Below are positions 24,577 through 34,567 of a DNA stretch of 64,000 nucleotides, one piece after another (the stretch's first letter is position 1; each line of letters opens with the position of its first letter). The stretch covers positions 28,089 through 92,088 of the forward strand of contig JAFVSI010000019.1 of the NCBI GenBank assembly GCA_017503865.1, written 5' to 3'. The position numbers and the translations under genes were made by a program. A model generated the notes under the pieces. That model was not told the origin of the DNA and did not search any database. It saw nothing but the letters and a program-made list of their open reading frames with translations. The DNA is from Clostridia bacterium (GTDB lineage Bacteria; Bacillota; Clostridia; Oscillospirales; CAG-272).

Positions 24577-27150
24577 TTAGAATGTTATTACAAACTTGTT
24601 GCAGTAGCCACGAGGAATTTCGTACTTCTTTTCAAGCTCGGGACCGCAAGAATAAGATCCTATTCCACGCATTCCGAGATCAAGACAAACGTTTACAAAA
24701 TCGTTCTTAGGAAGCTCGAAATTGTGTTTTGTTTCACGTAACTGTGCAGTTGTATATGGATTTACCGAGAATGAGAAGGGTCTCTCTGCCGTAACCGTGA
24801 AGTTATCGTTTATATTAAGATACTTCGAAGCATAGTGGCTTCCCGACTCCTGAGGACGAACGTAATCATAGTAATAGTTGTCATCGGCATTCGACTCGTA
24901 GTATCCGTACTCACAGCACGCCTTCTTGTCAACGTAGCTCTCGTGAGGGCCAAATCCAACGTAAGAGAAGTCACGCTTAGATGCATCTGTACCAAATTCA
25001 AGTCCAAAACGGGCAATATTTGTAACATAATCAGATATCCTATAAGCAACCTCAATTTCAAGTGCGGAATCAAGCACCGTGTACTTAATGTCGTACTCAA
25101 CCATAGGAAGAAGTGCAGGGGCAGTAAGCACGCCACGGAAATAACAACTGTTGTTATTCTTATCACTCTCAAGCACATAGGGTTTAGCGATGTGGAGCTT
25201 AAATCTGTTTTTCCAAGGACCTATAAGATGACGGTCATTGTCGGTGTAACGGGTCGTATTAAAATGCATAGGAGTCTTAAGGATCTCTACTCCGTCAGCA
25301 GTGAGTGAGGTGAGAAGGCCTGTTGTCTCGTCAACCTTTATTTCAACCTTCTTGCCGCTCTTCTTAACTTCGGGGATAGCAACGTCTTTGACTTCAGACT
25401 TTGTCTTTCCGCCATAAACCGCTCTCATTTCGAGGGCGTTGGACTTGATTTTTCTATCGGGAGTGAGAAGTCCGTCGCAGCAGAAGTTTGCATCATGCTC
25501 GGCTTCACCGTGGTCTCCACCGTAGAGGAAGCCACGCTCGGTCTTGATTCCGTGATCAGCCCATTCCCAAACGAACGCACCCATAATCTGGTCGTTAGCG
25601 TAAATATAATCCCAATAATCAGCAATGTCTCCGCAACTGTTACCCATTGCGTGAGTGTATTCGCAGAGGACGAAGGGACGTGTCTCAAGAGGATTGTTAA
25701 TGACCTTTTTATTGATAGTATCAATGTCGGGGTACATCATGCTGACCATATCGACCATATCGGTATAGTAGTATTTCTTGCTGTGCTGGAGTCCCTCGTA
25801 GTGAATGAGTCTTGAATCATCGTGTTCACGAATGTACTTAGTACCCTTAATGAATGCTTCACCGAAGCAGCTTTCGTTGCCGAGTGACCAGATGATAACG
25901 GACGAACGGTTTTTGTCACGCTCAACGAGAGCCATTTCACGGTCGGTGATACCGGGCTCAAAGAGCATATTGTCGGCATAATTTACCCACATATCGTAAG
26001 CACCGCTGTCGCCTCTGCAGTAGAGTGCACCGTGAATTTCAAGGTCAGCCTCGTCCATAACGTAGATACCGAACGCATCGCAAAGCTGATAGAACTCGGG
26101 AACGTCGGGATAGTGAGAGGTACGAACTGCATTTACGTTGAGGTACTTCATAAGATTGAGGTCCTCAACCATATTTTCGAGAGTAACGGTAGCACCTGTC
26201 TCGCAATTGAACTCGTGGCGGTTTACACCCTTAAGCTTTGTGTGTACGCCGTTTATCTTGAATACCTTGCCGTCAACCGAAACGGTACGGAATCCGACCT
26301 TCTCGTAGATGACCTCACCGTTCGCTGAAATTGTGAGGGGGTAGAGGGTGGGAGTTTCTGCAGCCCATATCTTGACGTCCTTTACCTTAAACTCTACGCA
26401 CTTGCCAGCACCAGCGGTTACAGTCTCGCCCTCAAAGGTAAGAGAAACGTCAATATCACTCATATTTTCGAACTTGAGAACACCGTCCTTGCCGTCGTGC
26501 GAGGGAGTGAACTTAAAATCGGTGATATGAGACTCGGGACGCTTTAGAATATAAACGCTTCTGAAGATACCCGAGAAACGGAATTTGTCCTGGTCCTCAA
26601 GGTATGTGGAAGCACACCACTTGAGCACGATAACGTCAAGTGTGTTCTTGCCGTTCTTTACAAGCTCGGTTATATCAAACTCACTTGTAGCGTGAGAGAT
26701 CTGAGAATAGCCCTTGAACTCTCCGTTTACGTAGAGATAGAAAGCACTGTCAACACCCTCAAAATTGAGGTAGTAACGCTCGCCTTCCTTCTTATCAAGG
26801 TCGAAATCGCGGCGGTAGTGCCACGTGGGATTTTCATAAGGAACGTGAGGGGGATTTGAAGGAATGGGATAGCGGTTGTTACGGTACTGTATCTGGTCGT
26901 ATCCGTGCATCTGCAAGCAAGAGGGAACGGGAATAGTTACCGTAAGCTCCTCGGAAAGATTAGCGAGTGCCGTTTCGGTATCGCTGTGCTGCTTGAGAAG
27001 CCAAGTTCCGTCAAGAGAGAGGAAACGAGAGCTCGATCTTCTGTCAACTATGCCGTGAACAGTAGTAACCTTATCATCGGCTGCAAAGGGAATAAAGTAG
27101 CTTCTGTGAGGGAGCGTACCAATTCTTTCGTAGCGTTTGTACTCTTTCAT
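24577..27150 (-). CDS. lacZ: Beta-galactosidase, glycoside hydrolase family 2
   Basis: Hydrolyses terminal beta-D-galactosides such as lactose. It has 857 residues, shorter than the E. coli enzyme (1023). The order is the same: sugar-binding jelly roll, Ig-like domain, TIM barrel and a C-terminal beta-sandwich. The acid/base glutamate is in WSLGNES and the nucleophile in LCEYTHAMGNS, both intact. It ends with the normal LacZ motif around residue 830 (LRETKHNFEL, MRGIGSYSCGPEL). There is no signal peptide, so it acts in the cytosol on imported sugar. No permease or regulator lies beside it, but it has a perfect consensus promoter. Confidence 0.96.
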   Translation of the reverse strand: MKEYKRYERIGTLPHRSYFIPFAADDKVTTVHGIVDRRSSSRFLSLDGTWLLKQHSDTETALANLSEELTVTIPVPSCLQMHGYDQIQYRNNRYPIPSNPPHVPYENPTWHYRRDFDLDKKEGERYYLNFEGVDSAFYLYVNGEFKGYSQISHATSEFDITELVKNGKNTLDVIVLKWCASTYLEDQDKFRFSGIFRSVYILKRPESHITDFKFTPSHDGKDGVLKFENMSDIDVSLTFEGETVTAGAGKCVEFKVKDVKIWAAETPTLYPLTISANGEVIYEKVGFRTVSVDGKVFKINGVHTKLKGVNRHEFNCETGATVTLENMVEDLNLMKYLNVNAVRTSHYPDVPEFYQLCDAFGIYVMDEADLEIHGALYCRGDSGAYDMWVNYADNMLFEPGITDREMALVERDKNRSSVIIWSLGNESCFGEAFIKGTKYIREHDDSRLIHYEGLQHSKKYYYTDMVDMVSMMYPDIDTINKKVINNPLETRPFVLCEYTHAMGNSCGDIADYWDYIYANDQIMGAFVWEWADHGIKTERGFLYGGDHGEAEHDANFCCDGLLTPDRKIKSNALEMRAVYGGKTKSEVKDVAIPEVKKSGKKVEIKVDETTGLLTSLTADGVEILKTPMHFNTTRYTDNDRHLIGPWKNRFKLHIAKPYVLESDKNNNSCYFRGVLTAPALLPMVEYDIKYTVLDSALEIEVAYRISDYVTNIARFGLEFGTDASKRDFSYVGFGPHESYVDKKACCEYGYYESNADDNYYYDYVRPQESGSHYASKYLNINDNFTVTAERPFSFSVNPYTTAQLRETKHNFELPKNDFVNVCLDLGMRGIGSYSCGPELEKKYEIPRGYCNKFVITF

Positions 27151-27210
27151 TTTTTAGTCTCCTAAAACAAAATATTCGTTATGCCTTTATGGGCACATCT
27201 TAACATTATA

Positions 27211-27239
27211 ATTATAACCGATATTCCTTTTGATGTCAA
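27211..27239 (-). promoter_or_regulatory. Promoter of lacZ
   Basis: On the minus strand TTGACA (27234-27239) and TATAAT (27211-27216) with a 17-base spacer, a full consensus sigma-A promoter. A second TATAAT overlaps just downstream. Confidence 0.85.
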
Positions 27240-27274
27240 GGATTGAGGGAGCTTTTGTTTAAATAAAACAAAAG

Positions 27275-27304
27275 AAAAAATCCCCGCTGAATTTTCAGCG
27301 GGGA
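27275..27304 (-). terminator. Terminator of ppdK
   Basis: Hairpin with 10-base arms (TCCCCGCTGA and complement) and an ATTT loop. On the minus strand it is followed by TTTTTTCTTTTG. Confidence 0.88.
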
Positions 27305-27337
27305 TAATTTTTATTACTTGCTCAAATAATCCTTAAA

Positions 27338-29965
27338 TTACTTGTTAGAGATAGCTGCCTGAGCTGCTGCGAGACGAGCTATCGGAACACGGAAGGGCGA
27401 GCAGGATACGTAGTCAAGTCCGAGCTTGTGGCAGAACTCAACAGATGTGGGGTCACCACCGTGCTCACCGCAGATACCTACGTGGAGCTTCTGGTTAACA
27501 GGTCTACCAAGCTTGAGAGCCATATCCATAAGCTTACCAACACCGTTCTGGTCAAGTCTTGCGAAAGGATCGTTCTCGAAGATCTTTGCATCATAGTATG
27601 CAGAGAGGAACTTACCTGCATCATCACGGGAGAAGCCGTATGTCATCTGAGTAAGGTCGTTTGTACCGAAGCAGAAGAAGTCTGCATTAGCTGCTATATC
27701 GTCAGCTATGAGACAAGCTCTGGGGATCTCGATCATTGTACCAACCTCGTAGTCAAGCTTAACGCCTGCAGCTGCAATCTCAGCATCAGCGGTTGCAACA
27801 ACTACGCTCTTAACGTACTTAAGCTCCTTAACGTCGCCAACGAGAGGAATCATGATCTCAGGAACAACCTTCCAGTCAGCATGCTTCTTCTGAACGTTGA
27901 TAGCTGCACGGATAACTGCAGAAGTCTGCATCTTTGCGATCTCGGGGTATGTTACAGCGAGACGGCATCCACGGTGACCCATCATGGGGTTGAACTCGTG
28001 GAGAGATGCGATGATAGCCTTAATGTCCTCAACAGTCTTGCCCTGTGCCTTAGCAAGAAGAGCGATGTCTTCCTCAGTGGTAGGAACAAACTCGTGGAGA
28101 GGGGGATCAAGGAATCTGATACAAACGGGTGTGCCCTCAAGAGCCTCATAGAGCTTCTCGAAGTCGGACTGCTGGTAGGGAAGGATCTTCTGGAGAGCTA
28201 CTTCTCTCTCTTCAGCAGTGTCGGCACAGATCATCTCTCTGAATGCTGCAATTCTGTCAGCCTCAAAGAACATATGCTCTGTACGGCAAAGACCGATACC
28301 CTCAGCACCGAGCTCACGTGCCTTCTTAGCGTCAGCAGGAGTATCAGCGTTTGTACGAACCTTAAGAGTTCTGTACTTGTCAGCCCAAGTCATAATTGTA
28401 CCAAAGTTGCCGGAGATCTCTGCGTCAACTGTGGGAATAATACCGTCATAAATAGCACCGGTAGAACCGTCGATGGAGATGTAATCACCCTCAACGAATG
28501 TCTTGCCTGCGAGTGTGAACTTCTTGTTCTCCTCGTCCATAGCGATGTCGCCGCATCCGGAAACGCAGCACTTACCCATACCTCTTGCAACAACTGCTGC
28601 GTGAGAGGTCATACCGCCACGAACTGTAAGGATACCCTGAGCAGCCTTCATACCTGTAATATCCTCAGGAGAAGTCTCAAGTCTAACAAGAACGACCTTC
28701 TTACCTGCAGCGTTCCAATTCTCAGCATCCTCAGCAGAGAATACGATCTGTCCGCAAGCAGCTCCGGGAGAAGCACCGAGACCACGTCCCATGGGCTTTG
28801 CAGCCTTGATTGCCTTAGCATCAAACTGGGGGTGGAGAAGTGTGTCGAGGTTTCTGGGGTCTATCATAAGAACAGCTTCCTGCTCGGTCTTGTGGCCCTC
28901 TTTTACGAGGTCAACAGCGATCTGGAGAGCAGCCTGTGCAGTTCTCTTACCGTTTCTGGTCTGGAGCATATAGAGCTTCTCATTTTCAATGGTGAACTCC
29001 ATGTCCTGCATATCGTGGTAGTGGTTCTCAAGGATCTCACATACCTTTGTGAACTGCTCGAAAGCAGCGGGGAACTTGTTAGCCATCTCAGCGATAGGCA
29101 TAGGTGTACGAACACCTGCAACAACGTCCTCACCCTGAGCGTTTGTAAGGAACTCACCCATGAGCTTCTTTTCACCGGTAGCGGGGTCACGTGTGAATGC
29201 AACACCTGTACCGCAGTCATCACCCATGTTACCGAACGCCATAGCCTGTACGTTTACAGCGGTACCCCAAGAGTAGGGAATATCGTTGTCACGACGGTAA
29301 ACGTTTGCACGGGGGTTGTCCCAAGAACGGAATACTGCTTTAACAGCACCCATAAGCTGCTCCTTGGGGTCGGAGGGGAAGTCAGAACCGATCTTAGCCT
29401 TGTACTCAGCCTTGAACTGATTTGCAAGTTCCTTAAGATCGTCAGCGGTAAGCTCAACGTCAAGCTTAACGCCCTTTTCCTCTTTCATCTTATCGATAAG
29501 CTCCTCGAAGTACTTCTTTCCAACTTCCATAACGACGTCGGAGTACATCTGGATAAATCTTCTGTAGCAATCATAAGCCCAACGAGCGTTACCCGACTTC
29601 TTAGCCATAACTTCTACAACCTCTTCGTTAAGACCGAGGTTAAGAATTGTGTCCATCATACCGGGCATGGATGCACGTGCACCGGAACGAACGGAAACGA
29701 GAAGGGGGTTCTCCTTATCGCCGAACTTCTTGCCGGTTACGCCTTCCATCTTTACGATGTACTCGTTGATTTCAGCCTGTATAGAGTCATTGATCTGACG
29801 ACCATCCTCATAGTACTGTGTGCAGGCCTCTGTTGTGATGGTAAAGCCCTGGGGAACGGGAAGACCAATGTTGGTCATTTCGGCAAGGTTTGCACCCTTA
29901 CCGCCGAGAAGCTCACGCATCGATGCATTACCTTCGGAAAAAAGGTAACAATACTTCTTTGCCAT
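27338..29965 (-). CDS. ppdK: Pyruvate, phosphate dikinase
   Basis: Interconverts PEP, AMP and pyrophosphate with pyruvate, ATP and phosphate; in anaerobes it can replace pyruvate kinase and saves energy from pyrophosphate. About 875 residues, the family norm. The N-terminal ATP-grasp domain begins KYCYLFSEGNASMRELLGGKGANL. The phospho-histidine lies in GGMTSHAAVVARGMGKCCVSG (middle), and the C-terminal TIM barrel holds CFGTNDLTQMTYGFSRDD and the catalytic cysteine in HVGICGEHGGDP. I chose the ATG at 29965, 8 bases after GGAGG; an upstream in-frame extension of 45 codons covers the promoter and is not coding. Confidence 0.97.
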   Translation of the reverse strand: MAKKYCYLFSEGNASMRELLGGKGANLAEMTNIGLPVPQGFTITTEACTQYYEDGRQINDSIQAEINEYIVKMEGVTGKKFGDKENPLLVSVRSGARASMPGMMDTILNLGLNEEVVEVMAKKSGNARWAYDCYRRFIQMYSDVVMEVGKKYFEELIDKMKEEKGVKLDVELTADDLKELANQFKAEYKAKIGSDFPSDPKEQLMGAVKAVFRSWDNPRANVYRRDNDIPYSWGTAVNVQAMAFGNMGDDCGTGVAFTRDPATGEKKLMGEFLTNAQGEDVVAGVRTPMPIAEMANKFPAAFEQFTKVCEILENHYHDMQDMEFTIENEKLYMLQTRNGKRTAQAALQIAVDLVKEGHKTEQEAVLMIDPRNLDTLLHPQFDAKAIKAAKPMGRGLGASPGAACGQIVFSAEDAENWNAAGKKVVLVRLETSPEDITGMKAAQGILTVRGGMTSHAAVVARGMGKCCVSGCGDIAMDEENKKFTLAGKTFVEGDYISIDGSTGAIYDGIIPTVDAEISGNFGTIMTWADKYRTLKVRTNADTPADAKKARELGAEGIGLCRTEHMFFEADRIAAFREMICADTAEEREVALQKILPYQQSDFEKLYEALEGTPVCIRFLDPPLHEFVPTTEEDIALLAKAQGKTVEDIKAIIASLHEFNPMMGHRGCRLAVTYPEIAKMQTSAVIRAAINVQKKHADWKVVPEIMIPLVGDVKELKYVKSVVVATADAEIAAAGVKLDYEVGTMIEIPRACLIADDIAANADFFCFGTNDLTQMTYGFSRDDAGKFLSAYYDAKIFENDPFARLDQNGVGKLMDMALKLGRPVNQKLHVGICGEHGGDPTSVEFCHKLGLDYVSCSPFRVPIARLAAAQAAISNK

Positions 29966-30010
29966 TTGTGAATCCTCCATATTTGAAATAATTTTTTTGA
30001 CAAACTTAGC

Positions 30011-30053
30011 CTCTGCAAAGGGGGTATTTCGTTGCAGAGTACCAGATATTATA
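30011..30053 (-). promoter_or_regulatory. Promoter element and 5' leader hairpin of ppdK
   Basis: On the minus strand an extended -10 (TGTTATAAT; TATAAT at 30048-30053) with a poor -35. The transcript should begin with an 8-base-pair hairpin (CTCTGCAA, 30032-30039 and 30011-30018 on the plus strand), perhaps a 5' stabiliser. Confidence 0.55.
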
Positions 30054-30148
30054 ACATATATTTTTCCAAATAGCCATAAAAATTGAAAATTTATAAGCAA
30101 GTATAATTGTAAATTTTTTGTTAACGAGTTTCAGGTCGAATAAAAGTC

Positions 30149-30177
30149 TTGATTTTTTTGCATATAAGTAGTATAAT
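30149..30177 (+). promoter_or_regulatory. Promoter of pth-mfd
   Basis: TTGATT (30149-30154) and TATAAT (30172-30177) with a 17-base spacer. The leader then forms a stem from ACACCGGGAA (30200-30209) and TTTTCGGTGT with a GAAA loop. Confidence 0.75.
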
Positions 30178-30249
30178 TAACAAGTAATAAGATTCTTAAC
30201 ACCGGGAAGAAATTTTCGGTGTAAGTTGTTTTGCAAATAGAAAAACGGA

Positions 30250-30897
30250 ATGGTATATAAAATGGCAGACATATTTGACCTTTTTAAGAAAATATCAAAG
30301 AATGATACGGTGAGCACAGCACCCATAACTCATATAGTTGTAGGACTTGGAAACCCCGGGGCGAAATATGCAAACACCCGCCACAACGCAGGATTTATGA
30401 CGCTTGACTATATTTCATCAAGGCTTGGCGTAAAGGTCGACAGAGCAAAGTTTGAGGCTCTTGTCGGAGAGGCAACGGTCGCGGGAAAGCGAGTCCTTCT
30501 TATGAAACCGCAGACCTTTATGAACAATTCGGGTAACGCCGTATACGAGGCTGCAAAATTTTATAAGATTGCCCCCGAAAACGTAATCGTTATATCCGAT
30601 GACGTAAATCTTGACGTAGGACGTCTCCGCGTTCGCGGCTCGGGAAGTGCCGGCGGACAAAAGGGACTTAACGATATCATCGTTCAGATGGGCAGCGACA
30701 AGATACCGAGAATAAGGATAGGAGTCGGAAAAAAGCCGCACCCCGATTACGATATGGTCGATTGGGTGCTCGGTGCTTTTCCCGAGGCTGACAAAAAGGC
30801 TCTTGACGAGGTCTATGCGAGAGCATACGACGGACTCGAAAAGCTCCTCTCTGGTGATGTTGACGGTGCTATGCAGATATGCAACGGTGCGAAATAA
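30250..30897 (+). CDS. pth: Peptidyl-tRNA hydrolase
   Basis: Cytosolic enzyme that frees tRNA from peptidyl-tRNA dropped by ribosomes, 211-215 residues depending on the start. The bacterial Pth motifs are present: VGLGNPGAKYANTRHNAGF with the catalytic histidine and asparagine, KPQTFMNNSG, and GSGSAGGQKGLNDI. A 25-residue N-terminal extension precedes the core. ATG 30250 and ATG 30262 are both possible, since only a weak ACGGA site precedes them. It is followed by mfd 21 bases on, a linkage seen in many Bacillota. Confidence 0.96.
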   Translation: MVYKMADIFDLFKKISKNDTVSTAPITHIVVGLGNPGAKYANTRHNAGFMTLDYISSRLGVKVDRAKFEALVGEATVAGKRVLLMKPQTFMNNSGNAVYEAAKFYKIAPENVIVISDDVNLDVGRLRVRGSGSAGGQKGLNDIIVQMGSDKIPRIRIGVGKKPHPDYDMVDWVLGAFPEADKKALDEVYARAYDGLEKLLSGDVDGAMQICNGAK

Positions 30898-30918
30898 TCG
30901 AATAATACGGAGAATTTA

Positions 30919-33900
30919 ATGACCAACAATATTCTTATAGACAGTATACGCATTGACAGCGAATACAAGGAGCTCTTAAAGGCGGTAAAAAGTCTGTCGA
31001 GCCACGCGTCTCCAAAGCCTGTGCTTGTTACGGGACTTTGTGAGGGTGCGGCTGATGCCGCCTATGCTTCGCTTATCGGTGACGTAACGAGGCTTAGCGA
31101 CAAGAAGGCTCCCGTTCTCCTTTTTTGTGCAGAGGAAAAGGAGTGCGTGAGACTTAAGGTATTTCTTGAACAGCATGGAATAAGAATCGGCTTTTTCGTA
31201 AAACGCGACCTAACATTATACAATATTACCGCCTCCCGTGAGTACGAACACGAGAGGCTAAAGGTCTTGTCGGGAATTCTCGGCGGTGAGTACGATGCTG
31301 TAATTACCACTCCCGACGCGGCACTTGAATACACAATGCCGCCCGACCTTCTTAGTGCCAACCGCTTGAAATTCGAGTATTCGCAGACCGATATTGACGT
31401 CCGCGTTATAACCGATGCACTCCTTAACGCAGGTTTTGCCCGTGTTGAGATGGTCGAGGCGGCAGGACAGTTTGCCATTCGCGGTGGAATTATTGATATT
31501 TTCCCGCCCTATGCTACCTATATCGATATTGACGGAAACGTGGCGGGCGGCTCGGTTGCAATAAGAATTGAGCTTTTCGGTGACGAGATAGATAGAATGG
31601 AGCTTTTCGATCCCGCAACGCAGAGAATGACTCTAACTCTTGACGCCATAGAGATATTTCCTTCAAGAGAGGTGCTTCTTAATGCTGAAAAGAAGGCAAA
31701 GATAAAGGAAGCTATCTCTGCCCACGCGTCGAAGTGTAAGGACGAAAGAGCCTTGCTTGAGATGTCGGCGGAAATTGCCGCTATTGACGGAGAGGTTGAT
31801 ATCAATTTTGCAGACAAATATATGACTCTCATTTATCCTGAGAGAGCGAGCCTTTTCGATTATTTGAAGGGAACTCCGCTATGCTTGCTCAGGGGCACGT
31901 CTGCAATAAACGACAGACTAAAGGCGTTTGAGTGGCACAGCAATCAAATAGTTACAGAGCTTCTTGAGGGCGGAACGATAGCCCCCAAATATACCGACTA
32001 TGCAAAGCCCCTTTCCTCATTCGAGGTCTTTCTTTCAAACCGTCCTTGTCTTCATTTTGATTCTCTCGGACAGGGAATGAACTCAAAAAAGCTTTATGCG
32101 ATGTTCAATTTCCGTTCAAAGCATATGGTCTCGTATGGAGATAACTATGCTCTATTGCTTGAGGATATCGAGGGATATAGGAGAGGCGGATTTAAGATAG
32201 TTATTACCACACCGAGTGAGATTGCGGCAAAAAACCTTTGCGGTTTCCTCAACGAAAAGGGAATAGGTGCTGTCATAGAGACGGCTGAGGGTGAGTTTAC
32301 CGTAGAAAATCTCCCGAGAAATCTCATTATGATAGTATGGAAGAGATTTATAAAGGGATACGAGCTTACCTCAGCAAGAATTGCAGTCTTTTCGACAAAT
32401 CCCGAGAGCCGAGACGGAGCACTTTCGGCAGCTTCGAGTTATAGAAGAAGCAAAAAGAAGAAAAAGGGAACAGAGACCATACTTTCCTATAACGACCTTG
32501 CAGTTGGCGATTACGTGGTTCACGAGAATTACGGAATAGGACAGTATATGGGTATAAGAAATATAACCGTTGACGGTGTGAGTCGAGACTATATTGATAT
32601 TCACTATGCGGGAAGTGACAGACTCCTTTTGCCTACCGATAAACTCGATATGGTTTCAAAATATATCGGTGCTCACGCAGACGACGGTCTTGTCAAGCTT
32701 TCAAAATTCAGCACGGGTGAGTGGGGAAGAACGAAGGCAAAGACAAAGTCTATCGTCAAGGATATAGCTAAGGAGCTTATCAAGCTCTATGCCGAGCGTT
32801 CGCGTCGCCTGGGCTTTGAATTTCCGCCCGACGACGAGCTTCAGCGTGACTTTGAGGCGGCATTTGGCTATGACGAGACCGAGGCTCAGCTTGACGCAAT
32901 TGAAGACATCAAGGAAGATATGATGAAGCCCGTGCCCATGGACAGACTCCTTTGCGGAGACGTTGGCTTCGGTAAGACCGAGGTCGCACTCCGTGCGGCA
33001 TACAAGGCGGTGCTTGGCGGAAAGCAGGTGGCAATTCTCGTGCCCACTACTATTCTCGCACTTCAGCATTATCAGACTATATCGAGCCGAATGAGAGCTT
33101 TTTCGGTAAACGTTGATATGATTTCAAGATTTAAGACGCCAAAGCAGCAGGCACAGACCTTGCGTGCACTCAAACGCGGAGACGTTGACGTGATTGTGGG
33201 AACTCACCGTCTTATATCAAAGGATATAGAGTTTAAGGATCTCGGTCTCCTTATAATTGACGAGGAGCAGAGGTTTGGAGTAGCACAAAAGGAAAAGCTT
33301 AAAAAAATGGCGGGAAATATTGACGTTCTCACACTTACCGCAACGCCGATACCGAGAACACTTAATATGGCTATGGGCGGTATAAGGGATATTTCTATAC
33401 TCGATGAAGCTCCCGGAGACCGACTTCCCGTGCAAACTTACGTGCTTGAATATGATGAGCTTATCATATTTGAGGCTATAAGAAGAGAGCTGCGTCGAGG
33501 CGGTCAGATATTTTATCTCCACAATTTCGTTGAGAGTATAGACGCCTGTGCGGCACGAATTGCCAAGGAGATTCCCGAGGCGAGAATTACCGTTGCACAC
33601 GGCAAGATGGACAAGGATCAGCTCGAGGACATTTGGGAAGAGATGCTTACGGGAAAGATAGATATTCTCGTTTGCACTACAATTATAGAGACGGGCATTG
33701 ATATTCCGAACGCAAATACTCTTATAGTCGACAACGCTCACAGACTCGGACTTTCACAGCTACACCAGATAAGAGGACGAGTAGGACGCTCTGCAAGACG
33801 AGCTTACGCGTACTTCACTTATCCGCGAGATAAGACGGTCACAGAGATCGCTTCAAAGAGGCTTGAGGCAATTAGAGAGTATGCCGAGTTTGGTGCGGGC

Positions 33901-34533
33901 TTTAAGATCGCACTTCGCGATATGGAGCTTCGCGGTGTAGGAAATCTTCTCGGTGCCGAGCAGCACGGACATCTTGACGCTGTCGGTTACGACCTTTATA
34001 TAAAGCTTCTCAACCAAGCGGTGCTTGAGGAAAAGGGGGAGACGGTCGAGGAAAGAGTTGACTGCACGGTCTCGCTCAAATGTGACGCCTTTATTCCCGA
34101 GACCTATGTTCCGTATTCCTCGCAGAGAATGGGACTTTACAAGAGAATGGCGAACATAGAGACACCTGAGGACAAGGACGACATACTCGACGAGCTTATA
34201 GACCGATACGGAGACCTTCCGAAACCCGTAATGAATCTTCTCAACATCGCACTCGTAAGAGCGGTTGCAATGAAATGCAGAATAAACTCGATAGTCGAGG
34301 ACGTGACCGAGGTCAAGATATACCCCGAGGACTTCGATATGGAAGTGTGGTCGACACTCTTCGATACATTCAAAAACAGAATGAGAATGATTATGGGAGA
34401 AAAGATAAGCATAAGCTTCCGCTTCAAGAAGGAAGAAAACCTTCCTACCCTTATGTATAAGCTTTTCACGAAATATCTTGAAGTAAAAAAAGAGCTTTTG
34501 GCTGAAAATGTGGACAAAAGCGAACAAAAGTAG
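30919..34533 (+). CDS. mfd: Transcription-repair coupling factor Mfd
   Basis: ATP-driven DNA translocase that removes RNA polymerase stalled at lesions and recruits UvrA, 1204 residues, the usual size. The UvrB-like N-terminal half is followed by a CarD-like RNA-polymerase-interacting domain (about residues 525-590, GDYVVHENYGIGQYMGI). The helicase core then has Walker A GDVGFGKTEVALRA and the box IDEEQRFG, the TRG region and the C-terminal autoinhibitory domain. All motifs are intact. The promoter of the next gene overlaps its 3' end. Confidence 0.97.
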   Translation: MTNNILIDSIRIDSEYKELLKAVKSLSSHASPKPVLVTGLCEGAADAAYASLIGDVTRLSDKKAPVLLFCAEEKECVRLKVFLEQHGIRIGFFVKRDLTLYNITASREYEHERLKVLSGILGGEYDAVITTPDAALEYTMPPDLLSANRLKFEYSQTDIDVRVITDALLNAGFARVEMVEAAGQFAIRGGIIDIFPPYATYIDIDGNVAGGSVAIRIELFGDEIDRMELFDPATQRMTLTLDAIEIFPSREVLLNAEKKAKIKEAISAHASKCKDERALLEMSAEIAAIDGEVDINFADKYMTLIYPERASLFDYLKGTPLCLLRGTSAINDRLKAFEWHSNQIVTELLEGGTIAPKYTDYAKPLSSFEVFLSNRPCLHFDSLGQGMNSKKLYAMFNFRSKHMVSYGDNYALLLEDIEGYRRGGFKIVITTPSEIAAKNLCGFLNEKGIGAVIETAEGEFTVENLPRNLIMIVWKRFIKGYELTSARIAVFSTNPESRDGALSAASSYRRSKKKKKGTETILSYNDLAVGDYVVHENYGIGQYMGIRNITVDGVSRDYIDIHYAGSDRLLLPTDKLDMVSKYIGAHADDGLVKLSKFSTGEWGRTKAKTKSIVKDIAKELIKLYAERSRRLGFEFPPDDELQRDFEAAFGYDETEAQLDAIEDIKEDMMKPVPMDRLLCGDVGFGKTEVALRAAYKAVLGGKQVAILVPTTILALQHYQTISSRMRAFSVNVDMISRFKTPKQQAQTLRALKRGDVDVIVGTHRLISKDIEFKDLGLLIIDEEQRFGVAQKEKLKKMAGNIDVLTLTATPIPRTLNMAMGGIRDISILDEAPGDRLPVQTYVLEYDELIIFEAIRRELRRGGQIFYLHNFVESIDACAARIAKEIPEARITVAHGKMDKDQLEDIWEEMLTGKIDILVCTTIIETGIDIPNANTLIVDNAHRLGLSQLHQIRGRVGRSARRAYAYFTYPRDKTVTEIASKRLEAIREYAEFGAGFKIALRDMELRGVGNLLGAEQHGHLDAVGYDLYIKLLNQAVLEEKGETVEERVDCTVSLKCDAFIPETYVPYSSQRMGLYKRMANIETPEDKDDILDELIDRYGDLPKPVMNLLNIALVRAVAMKCRINSIVEDVTEVKIYPEDFDMEVWSTLFDTFKNRMRMIMGEKISISFRFKKEENLPTLMYKLFTKYLEVKKELLAENVDKSEQK

Positions 34534-34539
34534 TATAAT
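34511..34539 (+). promoter_or_regulatory. Promoter of the PrsA-like lipoprotein gene
   Basis: TGGACA (34511-34516) and TATAAT (34534-34539), 17 bases apart, lying across the last codons of mfd. Confidence 0.7.
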
Positions 34540-34567
34540 GTAAAAAAACGTTAAAAGGAATAGATAT

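Noticed and set aside
27428-29971. An open frame of 847 codons on the plus strand, opposite ppdK.
   Set aside because: Its protein is rich in C, S, L and V without known motifs, and it mirrors the codons of an undoubted dikinase. Such long antisense frames arise from strong codon bias.
29966-30100. A 45-codon N-terminal extension of the dikinase.
   Set aside because: It includes the promoter and the ribosome-binding site; MAKKYCYLFSEGN is the conserved start.
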